From Nocardioides faecalis (GTDB lineage: Bacteria > Actinomycetota > Actinomycetes > Propionibacteriales > Nocardioidaceae), in NCBI RefSeq assembly GCF_018388425.1, contig NZ_CP074406.1, positions 1,116,001 to 1,180,000 of the forward strand: a stretch of DNA of 64,000 nt, read 5' to 3'. Below, piece by piece: positions 1-9,314 of the stretch. The translations under genes and the position numbers were made by a program. The notes beneath the pieces were generated by a model. It saw only the letters and a program-made list of their open reading frames with translations. It did not search any database and was not told the DNA's origin. How positions within the stretch are numbered: the first letter of the stretch is position 1; every line of letters begins with the position of its first letter.

Positions 1-12
1 GGAGCACACGTC

Positions 13-612
13 ATGGACAAGTTCACCACCCACACCGGCATCGGCGTCCCGCTGCGGCGCAGCAACGTCGACACCGACCAGATCATCCCCGCCGAGTACC
101 TCAAGCGGGTCGCCCGCACCGGCTTCGAGGACGGCCTGTTCGCCAGCTGGCGCACCGACCCCGGCTTCGTGCTCAACCAGGACGCCTACCGCGCCGGCTC
201 GGTGCTCGTCGCCGGCCCGGACTTCGGCACCGGCTCGTCTCGTGAGCACGCCGTCTGGGCGCTGCAGAACTACGGCTTCAAGGCCGTCCTCTCGCCGCGT
301 TTCGCCGACATCTTCCGCGGCAACGCCGGCAACTCCGGCCTGCTCGCCGCGCAGGTCGAGGAGGACGTGATCCTGAAGATCCAGGACTACCTCGAGGCGA
401 ACCCGGGCGCCGAGGTGAGAGTCGACCTCGAGGCCCGCACCGTCACCGCCGGCGACATCACCGCGGACTTCCAGGTCGACGACTACGTCCGCTGGCGGCT
501 GCTCAACGGCCTCGACGACATCGGGATCACGCTGTCCCACGAGGACGACATCATCGCCTACGAGGCGAAGCGGCCGTCGTACAAGCCGGTCACGCTGGGC
601 GCGACCTCCTGA
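13..612 (+). CDS. leuD: 3-isopropylmalate dehydratase small subunit
   Basis: LeuD pairs with LeuC to isomerise 2-isopropylmalate to 3-isopropylmalate in cytoplasmic leucine biosynthesis. The 199-residue length is normal. The N-terminal signature [14 protein letters not shown] (residues 17-30) and the swivel-domain motif [14 protein letters not shown] (71-84) are intact. The ATG is preceded by GGAG at positions 1-4. LeuC should lie immediately upstream, outside the window. In many actinobacteria hup follows leuD directly; here a phosphoglycerol transferase gene sits between them. Identification is secure. Confidence 0.97.
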   Translation: MDKFTTHTGIGVPLRRSNVDTDQIIPAEYLKRVARTGFEDGLFASWRTDPGFVLNQDAYRAGSVLVAGPDFGTGSSREHAVWALQNYGFKAVLSPRFADIFRGNAGNSGLLAAQVEEDVILKIQDYLEANPGAEVRVDLEARTVTAGDITADFQVDDYVRWRLLNGLDDIGITLSHEDDIIAYEAKRPSYKPVTLGATS

Positions 613-650
613 GCCGATGACGTAGCGGAGGTGGGGGCGGGACCGTTCTC

Positions 651-664
651 TAGGATCGATCCCG
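651..664 (+). promoter_or_regulatory. -10-like element TAGGAT directly before the start of the phosphoglycerol transferase gene
   Basis: TAGGAT (651-656) lies 7 bases before the GTG at 664, with no ribosome-binding site between. This fits a leaderless transcript whose first base is the start codon, and it argues for the GTG at 664 over the one at 631. No -35 element is evident. Confidence 0.5.
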
Positions 665-2646
665 TGTCCACCTCCGTCGGCCCCGCCGCGCGCGCGGGCC
701 AAGCCCTCGGAGACGCCCCCGAGGAGACCCTCCCCGAGGAGACCGTCCCCGAGGAGACCGTCCCACCGAGCCTGCGCCAGGTCCTGCTGCGCGGTGCCAA
801 GGGCAGCCTGCAGGCGGCGCTGGCCATCTCGGTGGCGCTGCAGGCCTCCACGTTGGGGCTGTTCCTGCCCCGGTGGTTGAAGGACCTGCTCTTCGACGGC
901 GGCGGGTTCTGGTTCGACACCTTGCTGGTCTGGGCGCTGATCGGCTTCTGCTGGGCGTTGCTCGGCCGGCTGTGGTGGTCCTTCGGCGCGGTCGCGGCGC
1001 TCGCCCTGGTGCTCGGCGTGGTCACGCTGGTCAAGATCCCGCTGCGCCGGGAGCCGGTCTATCCCAGCGACATCGACTTCCTGCGTGAGCCGGGCTTCCT
1101 GACCTCGATGGTCCCGCTGCCGCTGCTGATCCTCGGCGGGCTCGCCGTCGGTGGCGTGCTCGTCGCCGCGGCACGGATCGGCCGCCGGATGCAGCAGCGC
1201 TGGCCACGGCCGCGGTTGTGGGCGTTGCCTCGGCGCCAGGCCCTGGCCGTCATCGGACTGCGCCTCGGCGTCCTCGCGCTGACCGGGGTGATGCTGCTGC
1301 ACGCCTTCCAGTTCAACCACCAGGGCAACGCGTGGCGCGGCCTGTACGAGGCGCGAGGCGAGTCCTGGCGGTACTGGAACCAGACGACGAACTACCGCTC
1401 CAACGGCTTCATCGGCGGGTTCCTCTACAACATGCCGACCGAGGCCATGGCCGCCCCGACGTCGTACGACGCCGAGGTGATGGCGCGCCTCGCCGACCGC
1501 TACACCGCCGCCGCGGAGCGCATCAACGCCACCCGGGACGGCAGCCTGGCGGACGTGAACGTCGTGCTGGTGCTCAGCGAGTCGTTCACCGACCCCACCG
1601 AGCTCGAGGGCTTCGAGCTCGAGCGGGACCCGATCCCGCACACCCGCGCGCTGATGGCCCGCACCACCTCGGGCCACATGCTCGCCCAGATGTACGGCGG
1701 CGGCACGGCCAACATGGAGTTCGAGACCCTGACCGGGCAGTCCCTGCGCCTGTTCCGCCCGCAGATGCTCTCGCCGTACCAGATGCTCGTGCCCGGTGAG
1801 CGCGACTATCCCTCTGCGGTGGGCTGGTTCCGCGCCCAGGGGCACCGGGCGGTCGCGGTGCACCCCTACCGGGTGGGGATGTACAAGCGGCAGCAGGTCT
1901 ACCACCGCTTCGGCTTCCAGGAGTTCGTGCACGACACGACGCTGCCCGGGGCCCGCACCATCGACGACAACCCCTTCATCTCCGACGCCTCGGCCTTCGA
2001 CGAGGTGCTGCGCCAGATCGACGACAGCGAGGCGCCGCTGCTGGTCAACCTCGTGACCATGCAGAACCACATCCCGGTCACCGACAACTATCCCGACCCG
2101 ATCGGGGTGGAGGGCGTCAGCGGCGGCCAGGCCGAGCGGATCGGCCAGTACGCACGGGGGCTGGAGCACTCCGACGCCGCGTTCGCCGACTTCCTCGACG
2201 CCCTCGACGGCGCGGACGAGGAGACGATCGTGCTGTTCTACGGCGACCACCTCCCCGGCATCTACAGCTCCGACACCCAGTCCGCCAACGACGGGCTCCG
2301 CCTGCACCGCACGCCCTTCCTGGTGTGGAGCAACCGGGCGGAGCAGAACGTCGTGCGCGAGGTGCCGATCACCAGCCCCGCCTTCTTCCTGCCCTTGCTG
2401 TACGAGGTCGCGGACGCGCCCGTGCCGCCGTACCTCGCCCTGCTGGACGAGGTCCGCGAGCACGTCGGTGCCATGGCGCAGGGCCGGTTGCTGGACACCT
2501 CCGGGGACCCGGTGCAGCCCGAGGACCTCGACGACGAGACGAAGCAGCTGCTCGCCGACCTGCGCCTGGTGCAGTACGACTTCTCGATCGGTGAGCGCTT
2601 CGCCGTGGACCGGATGTGGCCCGGCTCGGTGGTCACGAACCCCTGA
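664..2646 (+). CDS. LTA synthase family membrane sulfatase-like phosphoglycerol transferase
   Basis: Predicted membrane enzyme with an extracellular alkaline-phosphatase-fold domain, related to lipoteichoic acid synthases that move glycerol phosphate from phosphatidylglycerol to a glycolipid or polymer. The N-terminal third has about five hydrophobic segments. The catalytic domain shows the metal-ligand motif LSESFTDP, the nucleophile motif YGGGTANMEFE (Thr about residue 348) and the GDH ligands near 527-529. With the start at 664 the protein has 660 residues; GTG 631 would add 11. The N-terminus holds three copies of a Pro-Glu-Glu-Thr-type unit. The exact polymer made cannot be told from sequence. 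It stands alone between leuD and hup. Confidence 0.85.
   Translation: MSTSVGPAARAGQALGDAPEETLPEETVPEETVPPSLRQVLLRGAKGSLQAALAISVALQASTLGLFLPRWLKDLLFDGGGFWFDTLLVWALIGFCWALLGRLWWSFGAVAALALVLGVVTLVKIPLRREPVYPSDIDFLREPGFLTSMVPLPLLILGGLAVGGVLVAAARIGRRMQQRWPRPRLWALPRRQALAVIGLRLGVLALTGVMLLHAFQFNHQGNAWRGLYEARGESWRYWNQTTNYRSNGFIGGFLYNMPTEAMAAPTSYDAEVMARLADRYTAAAERINATRDGSLADVNVVLVLSESFTDPTELEGFELERDPIPHTRALMARTTSGHMLAQMYGGGTANMEFETLTGQSLRLFRPQMLSPYQMLVPGERDYPSAVGWFRAQGHRAVAVHPYRVGMYKRQQVYHRFGFQEFVHDTTLPGARTIDDNPFISDASAFDEVLRQIDDSEAPLLVNLVTMQNHIPVTDNYPDPIGVEGVSGGQAERIGQYARGLEHSDAAFADFLDALDGADEETIVLFYGDHLPGIYSSDTQSANDGLRLHRTPFLVWSNRAEQNVVREVPITSPAFFLPLLYEVADAPVPPYLALLDEVREHVGAMAQGRLLDTSGDPVQPEDLDDETKQLLADLRLVQYDFSIGERFAVDRMWPGSVVTNP
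721..765 (+). repeat. three tandem 15-bp units coding a PEET-like repeat
   Basis: Three consecutive 15-bp units of the form GAGGAGACCNTCCCC (721-735, 736-750, 751-765) encode the cytoplasmic N-terminal repeat of the phosphoglycerol transferase. The units differ at only one or two bases, which suggests recent slippage. Confidence 0.8.
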
Positions 2647-2714
2647 AATCGGCGTAACAGAGCGGTTCTGGGGCGTCCGCAGTGAAATGCGTCACAAAAA
2701 ACCGTGCCTGGTGA

Positions 2715-2743
2715 TTGTGGGTCCGCGCGGCAGTGCTTAGCGT
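2715..2743 (+). promoter_or_regulatory. probable promoter of hup
   Basis: TTGTGG (2715-2720) and TAGCGT (2738-2743) are separated by 17 bases and lie about 80 bases upstream of the hup start, leaving a leader that ends in the ribosome-binding site GAAAGGA (2812-2818). Assigned by pattern only. Confidence 0.45.
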
Positions 2744-2825
2744 TCGCAAGTAGGACAGCTGGGCGCCGGCTCGGCTGCGAGAGCCCCAGAGACGCCCTTG
2801 ACGGTGTGTCTTGAAAGGACACGTA

Positions 2826-3548
2826 GTGAACAAGTCTCAGTTGATCGACACGCTGGCCGACCGATTCGACGGCAGCCGCAAGGACGCCGCCCATGCACTG
2901 GACGCGGTTCTCGACACGATCACCCGGCAGGTGGCCAAGGGGGAGAAGGTCGCGATCACCGGCTTCGGCTCCTTCGACAAGGCCGTGCGCAACGCGCGCT
3001 GGGTCCGCAACCCGCAGACCGGGGAACGGGTGAAGACCAAGAAGAAGTCGGTGCCGAAGTTCAGCGCGGGTGCCGACCTCAAGAACGTCGTGTCCGGGGC
3101 CAAGAAGCTCGCGCCGCTGCCGAGGGTGAGTGCGAAGAAGGCGGCGGCCACGGCTGCGAAGACGGCCGCGGCTCCGGCGAAGAAGGCGGCTGCGGTCGCC
3201 AAGAGCGCCGCGCCCGCCACGAAGGCCGCCCCCGCCAAGAAGGCGAGCACGACGAGCAAGTCCGCGGCGAGCAAGTCGACGACGAGCAAGTCGGCGGCGA
3301 GCAAGTCGACGGCGAGCAAGTCGACGGCGACCAAGTCGACGGCGACCAAGTCCACGGCGAAGAAGGCGAGCACCGCCAAGGCACCGGCCAAGAAGACCGC
3401 CGCAGCGACCAGCTCGACGACGGCGAAGAAGGCGCCCGCCGCGAAGAAGACCGCGACGAAGTCCACCACCGCGACGAAGAGCGCTGCGGCGAAGAAGTCG
3501 GCTCCTGCCAAGAAGGCGCCGGCGAAGAAAGCCGCCAAGAAGTCCTGA
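2826..3548 (+). CDS. hup: HU-family nucleoid protein with long Lys/Ala-rich C-terminal tail
   Basis: Histone-like DNA-binding protein of 240 residues. Residues 1-90 are a normal HU domain: MNKSQLIDTLA at the start, then GEKVAITGFGSF, and an arm ending in RNPQTGERVK. The remaining 150 residues are a basic tail built from Ala-Lys-Lys, Pro-Ala-Lys-Lys and Ser-Lys-Ser motifs, as in mycobacterial HupB. It compacts the chromosome and the tail probably adds non-specific DNA binding. GTG 2826 was chosen because GAAAGGA lies 7 bases upstream and the protein then begins MNKSQL. A hairpin terminator follows. Long slippage-prone repeats make the tail length likely to vary among strains. Confidence 0.95.
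   Translation: MNKSQLIDTLADRFDGSRKDAAHALDAVLDTITRQVAKGEKVAITGFGSFDKAVRNARWVRNPQTGERVKTKKKSVPKFSAGADLKNVVSGAKKLAPLPRVSAKKAAATAAKTAAAPAKKAAAVAKSAAPATKAAPAKKASTTSKSAASKSTTSKSAASKSTASKSTATKSTATKSTAKKASTAKAPAKKTAAATSSTTAKKAPAAKKTATKSTTATKSAAAKKSAPAKKAPAKKAAKKS
3255..3359 (+). repeat. seven 15-bp repeats in the hup tail
   Basis: Seven consecutive 15-bp units encode SKSAA, SKSTT, SKSAA, SKSTA, SKSTA, TKSTA, TKSTA. They are in frame, differ mainly at one codon each, and form the middle of the basic tail. Confidence 0.85.
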
Positions 3549-3565
3549 TCCTCACCGATCGGCCG

Positions 3566-3600
3566 AACGGGCCGCCCTCCTGCGTGGAGGGTGGCCCGTT
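3566..3600. terminator. bidirectional hairpin terminator between hup and cofC
   Basis: A 15-bp stem with one G-U pair (3566-3580 with 3586-3600) and a 5-base loop lies between the convergent hup and cofC genes. It has no long T-run, as is common in high-GC actinobacteria. Confidence 0.75.
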
Positions 3601-3616
3601 CGTCGTCCTGCGGGAC

Positions 3617-4258
3617 TCAGGGGGAGGGCGGCAGCGACGTCGCGACGCGGGCGGTGGCTGGGCCGACGCCGAGGGCGAGGGCCGCGCGCAGACCCGCGAC
3701 GTCGTCGACGTCGCGGCGCAGGGTGGGCAGTGCGCCCTGCGGCTGGCGGCACCCCGCGGCCTCGTGCCGCTCTGCGGAGCCTGCGCCGAAGCGCGGGTCG
3801 AACGCGTCGAACGGCGCGGTGTAGAGCGTGGTCCCGGTCCCGTCGGCGTCCCGGACGAACCACGCCTCGCCGGTGCCGGCGGCCTGGGACAGGGCGGCGT
3901 CGAGGTCGGCGGGGCGCAGGGCGGGCAGGTCGGCGCACAGGGCCACCGGCTGGAGCCCGGGATGGTCGTGGTGCGCCAGATGCGCAGCGTGGCGCAGCGC
4001 AGCGTTCAGACCGCCGCCGGGATCGGCGCAGCCGACGGCGCCGCGGGCCACCAGGGTGGCTGCGAAAACCGGGTCGTCGCTGACCACGCGGACCTCGACG
4101 ACGTACGCACTGGCCAGGCAGGCGTCGACGACGTCGGTGGCGAACGCCGCGGCGAGCAGGCGCCGCTCCTGGGGCCTGAGTGCGGAGAGCCGGGACTTGG
4201 CCGTGCCCGGCGACTTCGCCGGCACCAGCACGACGAAACCGTTCCGCCTCACGACCAC
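3617..4258 (-). CDS. cofC: 2-phospho-L-lactate / phosphoenolpyruvate guanylyltransferase of F420 biosynthesis
   Basis: CofC (FbiD) activates phosphoenolpyruvate or 2-phospholactate with GTP for transfer to the deazaflavin FO during coenzyme F420 synthesis. The 213-residue protein is a nucleotidyltransferase fold: VLVPAKSPGTAKSRLS near the N-terminus (residues about 10-25, the phosphate-binding loop with KSR), VVSDD near 58-62, GGGLNAALRHA near 81-91 and LCADLPAL near 106-113. Its place close to hup and gpsA matches Rv2983 in M. tuberculosis. It is divergent from the acyltransferase gene. The GTG start at 4258 has CAGGAT 6 bases upstream on its own strand, so the transcript may be leaderless. 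Confidence 0.93.
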   Translation of the reverse strand: MVVRRNGFVVLVPAKSPGTAKSRLSALRPQERRLLAAAFATDVVDACLASAYVVEVRVVSDDPVFAATLVARGAVGCADPGGGLNAALRHAAHLAHHDHPGLQPVALCADLPALRPADLDAALSQAAGTGEAWFVRDADGTGTTLYTAPFDAFDPRFGAGSAERHEAAGCRQPQGALPTLRRDVDDVAGLRAALALGVGPATARVATSLPPSP

Positions 4259-4356
4259 GTCCCCATCCTGGCATCCATCCCCGCTGTCCCAGACCGGTGC
4301 CCGGCGGCGGAACGCGCCGGTGAGCGCGTGCTGGCGTGGTCACGGTCACGGGGAGG

Positions 4357-4371
4357 TAGCCTGCGTGGCTG
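4357..4371 (+). promoter_or_regulatory. TAGCCT -10-like element before the acyltransferase gene
   Basis: TAGCCT (4357-4362) lies 8 bases before GTG 4371 and 2 bases before GTG 4365. An overlapping GGGAGGT (4351-4357) would instead serve GTG 4365 as a ribosome-binding site. The two readings imply different starts. Confidence 0.35.
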
Positions 4372-5114
4372 TGACGGTGCGGAAGCTGGGGCGAAGGCGG
4401 GGCTGGGCCTTCAACATCGCGGTGCCCATCATCAAGCCGTTCCTGCTGAGCACCACGCGCCGGGAGTGGATCGGTGGCGAGAACCTGCCCGAGACCGGCG
4501 GCTGCATCATCGCGCTCAACCACATCTCGCACCTCGACCCGCTCACCGCGGCGCACCTGGTCTACGACCACGGCCGGCTGCCGCGCTACCTGGCCAAGTC
4601 GGGACTGTTCGACAACAAGGCCCTCGGCGTCTTCCTGCGCGGTGCCGGCCAGATCCCCGTGAAGCGGGACTCCCGTGACGCCGTGGGCGCCTACGCCGCC
4701 GCTGTGGCGGCGGTGCAGGCCGGCGAGTGCGTGGTGATCTACCCCGAGGCCACCATCACCCGCGACCCCGGCATGTGGCCGATGCGCGCGAAGTCCGGTG
4801 CTGCCCGGATCGCGTTGGAGACCGGCTGCCCGGTGATCCCGGTGGGCCAGTGGGGCGCGCACGAGATCCTGGCGCCGTACACGAAGCGGCCGAAGCTGGT
4901 GCCGCGGCACCAGATCACCATGCGGGTCGGCGAGCCGGTGCCGCTCGACGACCTTCGCGCCCAGCCGCGCACCCCCGCTGTGGTGAACGCGGCCACGGAC
5001 CGGATCATGGACGCGATCACCCGCCAGCTCGAGCTGGTGCGCAACGAGAAGGCGCCCGCCGAGCGGTACGACATGGCGGTGCAGGGCGACCGGTTCAAGA
5101 AGAACAAGAAGTGA
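4365..5114 (+). CDS. lysophospholipid acyltransferase family protein (PlsC-like)
   Basis: Probable 1-acyl-glycerol-3-phosphate O-acyltransferase, making phosphatidic acid at the inner face of the membrane. The 249-residue protein has the catalytic HX4D motif in NHISHLDPLT (about residues 46-55) and the substrate motif YPEATITRD (about 126-134), a variant of the usual PEGT block. It lies just upstream of gpsA, which makes glycerol 3-phosphate, and the two overlap by four bases (GTGA), so they are likely co-translated as a phospholipid unit. GTG 4365 follows GGGAGGT by 7 bases; GTG 4371 is the alternative start. Confidence 0.88.
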   Translation: MAVTVRKLGRRRGWAFNIAVPIIKPFLLSTTRREWIGGENLPETGGCIIALNHISHLDPLTAAHLVYDHGRLPRYLAKSGLFDNKALGVFLRGAGQIPVKRDSRDAVGAYAAAVAAVQAGECVVIYPEATITRDPGMWPMRAKSGAARIALETGCPVIPVGQWGAHEILAPYTKRPKLVPRHQITMRVGEPVPLDDLRAQPRTPAVVNAATDRIMDAITRQLELVRNEKAPAERYDMAVQGDRFKKNKK

Positions 5115-6139
5115 GGGCCTCAGTGGGCGCGTTGACGGGCAACAAGGTCGCCGTGCTGGGGGCCGGATCCTGGGGGACGGCGTTCTCCATCATCCTCGCC
5201 GACGCCGGCAACGAGGTGTCGATCTGGGCGCGCCGCGACGAGGTCGCCGCCGCGATCAACGACGAGCACGAGAACGCCGACTACCTTCCCGGCATCGAGC
5301 TGCCCCGCACGATCAGCTCCACCACCGATCCCGAGCAGGCGCTGGCCGGTGCCGACGTCGTGGTGCTCGCGGTGCCGTCGCAGTCGCTGCGGGAGAACCT
5401 GGGCACGTTCCTGCCGCACGTGCAGCGCGACGCGGTCTTCGTGTCGCTGATGAAGGGCGTCGAGCTCGGCACCCTCAAGCGCATGTCCGAGGTGGTCGCC
5501 GAGGTCGCCGACGTCGGCCCCGAGCGGATCGCGGTCGTCTCGGGCCCGAACCTGGCGCGCGAGATCGCTCGCCGCGAGCCCGCCGCCTCCGTCGTCGCCT
5601 GCGCGGACGAGTCCGTGGCCACCGCGCTGCAGGCCCGCGTGCACTCGCCCGCCTTCCGGCCCTACACCAGCGTCGACGTGCTCGGCTGCGAGCTCGGTGG
5701 GGCCTACAAGAACGTCGTCGCCCTCTGTGTCGGCATGGCCGTCGGCCTCGGCTTCGGTGACAACACCACCGCCTCCCTGATCACCCGCGGCCTGGCCGAG
5801 ACCGCGCGGCTGGCCATGCGGCTGGGCGCCAACCCGCTCACCCTGATGGGGCTGGCCGGGCTCGGGGACCTCGTCGCCACCTGCTCCTCCCCGCTCTCGC
5901 GCAACCGCACCTTCGGCGAGAAGCTCGGGCAGGGAATGAGCGTGGAGGAGATCTACGCCTCCACCCGCCAGGTGGCGGAGGGTGCGAAGTCCTGCTCGTC
6001 GCTGCGGGCCCTGACCGGCAGCCTCGGTGTGTCGGCGCCGATCGTGGACGCCGTCGACGAGGTGGTGCTGGGCCGGATGACGACCGCGCAGATGATGGAG
6101 GCGTTCATCGCCCGCGACACCAAGTCCGAGATCGGCTGA
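5111..6139 (+). CDS. gpsA: NAD(P)-dependent glycerol-3-phosphate dehydrogenase
   Basis: Reduces dihydroxyacetone phosphate to sn-glycerol 3-phosphate, the backbone of phospholipids, in the cytosol. The N-terminus carries the dinucleotide-binding motif VAVLGAGSWGTAFS, then VVLAVPSQSLRE and SGPNLAREIA. The C-terminal half has LGGAYKNVVALCVG with the catalytic lysine and GLGDLVATC with the conserved SRNR block. The length of 342 residues is normal. GTG 5111 overlaps the acyltransferase stop as GTGA; GTG 5123 with GAGGG five bases upstream is an equally good start. It converges on the transsulfuration gene with a 24-base gap. Confidence 0.96.
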   Translation: MRASVGALTGNKVAVLGAGSWGTAFSIILADAGNEVSIWARRDEVAAAINDEHENADYLPGIELPRTISSTTDPEQALAGADVVVLAVPSQSLRENLGTFLPHVQRDAVFVSLMKGVELGTLKRMSEVVAEVADVGPERIAVVSGPNLAREIARREPAASVVACADESVATALQARVHSPAFRPYTSVDVLGCELGGAYKNVVALCVGMAVGLGFGDNTTASLITRGLAETARLAMRLGANPLTLMGLAGLGDLVATCSSPLSRNRTFGEKLGQGMSVEEIYASTRQVAEGAKSCSSLRALTGSLGVSAPIVDAVDEVVLGRMTTAQMMEAFIARDTKSEIG

Positions 6140-6163
6140 CGCGCCCCAGCCGACCCGGGCGGC

Positions 6164-7288
<1,125 letters not shown>

Positions 7289-7312
7289 GCCTCAACGGTA
7301 TGGTCATCGGCG
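7289..7312. promoter_or_regulatory. overlapping divergent -10 elements for the trans-sulfuration gene and ddl
   Basis: On the plus strand TATGGT (7299-7304) lies 8 bases before the ddl ATG. On the minus strand TACCGT (7300-7295) lies 6 bases before the ATG at 7288. The two hexamers share the TA at 7299-7300, and the start codons are only 24 bases apart. No ribosome-binding site fits in either arm. Confidence 0.5.
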
Positions 7313-8458
7313 ATGAACGCGCCAAACGGTCACCAACGGCCCGCTGCCCACCGCCGGATCCGTGTCGCCGTGGTCTTCGGCGGCCGCTCCAGCGAGCACG
7401 CCATCTCCTGCGTCACCGCGGGCAACGTGCTCCAGGCCATCGACCGCGACAAGTACGACGTCGTGCCGGTCGGGATCGCCGCCGACGGCCGCTGGGTGCT
7501 GGAGGTCGACGACCCCTCCCGGCACCAGATCACCGACACCGGACACCTGCCGGCGGTCGACGCCGAGCGCGCCACCGTCGCGCTGGTCCAAACCGACGGC
7601 GGAGCCGGCCTGGTCGTCAGCGACCCCAGCGCGCCGCCGCATGCACTCGGCGACGTCGACGTCGTCTTCCCGCTGCTGCACGGCCCGTGGGGCGAGGACG
7701 GCACCATCCAGGGCCTGCTGGAGATGTCGGACGTGCGCTACGTGGGCTCCGGTGTGCTCGCCTCGGCGGTGTGCATGGACAAGGCGTTCATGAAGGTCGT
7801 CCTCACCGCCGCCGGGCTGCCGGTGATGCCGAGCGAGACCGTCACGGCCCGGGAGTGGGCGAGCGACCCGGTCGCCGTGCGCGCGCGGGTCGAGCAGCTG
7901 GGCTACCCGCTGTTCGTGAAGCCCGCCCGAGGCGGCTCGTCGATCGGCATCGCGAAGGCGCACGGGCCGGACGAGCTCGACGACGCCCTCGAGGAGGCGC
8001 TGGCGTACGACCCCAAGGTGCTCATCGAGGTCTCCGCCGAAGGCGCCCGCGAGATCGAGTGCGGGGTGCTGGAGAAGGTCGGCGGCGGGGTCGAGGCCAG
8101 CCTGCCCGCCGAGATCCGGGTCACCGGCGAGCACGAGTTCTACGACTTCGCGGCCAAGTACCTGCCCGGGGAGCACACCGAGCTCGACGTGCCCGCGGAC
8201 CTGCCCGGCGACGTCGCCGACCGGATGCGGCAGCTCGCCGCCGACGCCTTCGTCGCCGCGGGCTGCGAGGGCCTGGCCCGGGTGGACTTCTTCCTGATGC
8301 CCGACGGCTCCCTGGTGGTCAACGAGATCAACACGATGCCCGGCTTCACGCCGCTGTCGATGTTCCCGCAGATGTGGGCCGCCACCGGCGTCGAGTACGG
8401 CGAGCTCATCGACCGGCTGCTCACGCTGGCGCTGCAGCGTCCCACCGGCCTGCGCTGA
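7313..8458 (+). CDS. ddl: D-alanine--D-alanine ligase
   Basis: ATP-grasp enzyme that joins two D-alanines for the peptidoglycan stem peptide, in the cytoplasm. The 381-residue protein has the N-terminal signature VVFGGRSSEHAISC (about residues 18-31), the family block HGPWGEDGTIQGLLE (about 123-137), the ATP-grasp loop KPARGGSSIGI (about 203-213) and the C-terminal metal-binding motif NEINTMPGFTPLSMFP. ATG 7313 is the only start that lies just upstream of the conserved domain; it has a TATGGT hexamer 8 bases before it and no ribosome-binding site. The order gpsA...ddl...thiL is the usual actinobacterial one. Confidence 0.97.
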   Translation: MNAPNGHQRPAAHRRIRVAVVFGGRSSEHAISCVTAGNVLQAIDRDKYDVVPVGIAADGRWVLEVDDPSRHQITDTGHLPAVDAERATVALVQTDGGAGLVVSDPSAPPHALGDVDVVFPLLHGPWGEDGTIQGLLEMSDVRYVGSGVLASAVCMDKAFMKVVLTAAGLPVMPSETVTAREWASDPVAVRARVEQLGYPLFVKPARGGSSIGIAKAHGPDELDDALEEALAYDPKVLIEVSAEGAREIECGVLEKVGGGVEASLPAEIRVTGEHEFYDFAAKYLPGEHTELDVPADLPGDVADRMRQLAADAFVAAGCEGLARVDFFLMPDGSLVVNEINTMPGFTPLSMFPQMWAATGVEYGELIDRLLTLALQRPTGLR

Positions 8459-8473
8459 ACCGGGTCAGTCGGG

Positions 8474-8992
8474 TCAGTCGCAGGGCTCGACGAGCTTGGT
8501 GTGCTCGGTGACCAGCGGCGCCAGCGCGGACATGGCCGCAGGCCCGGCGTTGGGCCGGTAGCGGGCGGGGATCCGCACCTCCACCCGCGGCTCGTAGCCG
8601 GCGGTGGTCAGCACCAGATCGAGGTCCTGGTCCTCGTACTGCTCGTCGGGGATGTAGAAGCCGACCCCGTCGGCGGTCTCGCAGGAGGCGGTGAGGTCGA
8701 AGCCCTCGGGCACCGGCACGCCGCAGGTGACCACGATCGGGGGCTCGCCGTACGCGGCCGCCGGGGCGTCGGTCGGCTCGACGGCCACCTTCGGCTTCTT
8801 GGCGAGCGTGGCGGGCAGGTCGGCGATGAGCGCACGGCACGCGGCCGTGTCGCCGTCGGGCGCATCCACGTCGACCTTGACCGTGTCGTCACCGCACCCG
8901 GCGACCAGCAGGCAGCCCGCGACGAGAAGGACCCGTCCGGAGAACCGGCCGGGGGTGTGCAGCCGCAGGCTCAGATGCGGACGACCGGGCAT
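8474..8992 (-). CDS. DUF3515 family putative lipoprotein
   Basis: Actinobacterial protein of unknown function, 172 residues. A basic N-terminus is followed by a hydrophobic stretch and the lipobox-like LLVAGC (lipidated Cys near residue 33), so it is probably anchored outside the membrane. The mature part begins with an acidic stretch and contains paired cysteines typical of the DUF3515 family. The start overlaps the 3' end of the Lrp-type gene by 22 bases, so the two are co-transcribed. The same gene lies between ddl and thiL in related genomes. Confidence 0.8.
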   Translation of the reverse strand: MPGRPHLSLRLHTPGRFSGRVLLVAGCLLVAGCGDDTVKVDVDAPDGDTAACRALIADLPATLAKKPKVAVEPTDAPAAAYGEPPIVVTCGVPVPEGFDLTASCETADGVGFYIPDEQYEDQDLDLVLTTAGYEPRVEVRIPARYRPNAGPAAMSALAPLVTEHTKLVEPCD

Positions 8993-9207
8993 GTCAGCGT
9001 CCGGGTGATGCCCTCGAGGCTCTGCACCTTGGAGACCACGAGCTTGCCCAGCTCGTCGACGTTGCGGGCCTCGGCGCGCACGATCACGTCGTACGGGCCG
9101 GTGACGTCCTCGGCCAGGGTGACACCCTCGATGGCGCCGACCTCGCGGGCCACCTCGGCAGCCTTGCCGACGTCGGTCTGGATCAGGATGTAGGCATGGA
9201 CCACCAT
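8971..9207 (-). CDS. stand-alone Lrp/AsnC ligand-binding (RAM) domain protein
   Basis: A 78-residue protein made only of the alpha/beta sandwich found at the C-terminus of Lrp/AsnC regulators, with no helix-turn-helix. It starts MVVHAYILIQT and contains the conserved VTGPYDVIV block. Such small proteins form rings that bind amino acids; the cellular role is unknown. GGGAG precedes the ATG. The gene is first of a two-gene unit with the DUF3515 lipoprotein and is divergent from thiL. Confidence 0.88.
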   Translation of the reverse strand: MVVHAYILIQTDVGKAAEVAREVGAIEGVTLAEDVTGPYDVIVRAEARNVDELGKLVVSKVQSLEGITRTLTCPVVRI

Positions 9208-9314
9208 GGTCGTCGCTCCCGTCGAAGGCTGTGCGGAAGACTCAACCTACCCCGATCCGGGGCCTCCGCAGAACCGGCGCGGGACCCGGAGCCTGCCTCT
9301 GGTGGGATGGACCC

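Noticed and set aside
631-663. GTG 631 as start of the phosphoglycerol transferase
   Set aside because: It lies upstream of the TAGGAT hexamer that fits the GTG at 664, and the added 11 residues show no family features.
2811-2825. Upstream in-frame start of hup
   Set aside because: It overlaps the ribosome-binding site GAAAGGA and adds residues absent from HU proteins.
3130-4083. Arg-rich 317-codon frame on the plus strand over hup and cofC
   Set aside because: A shadow of the repeat-rich hup tail and of cofC; composition is pure GC bias.
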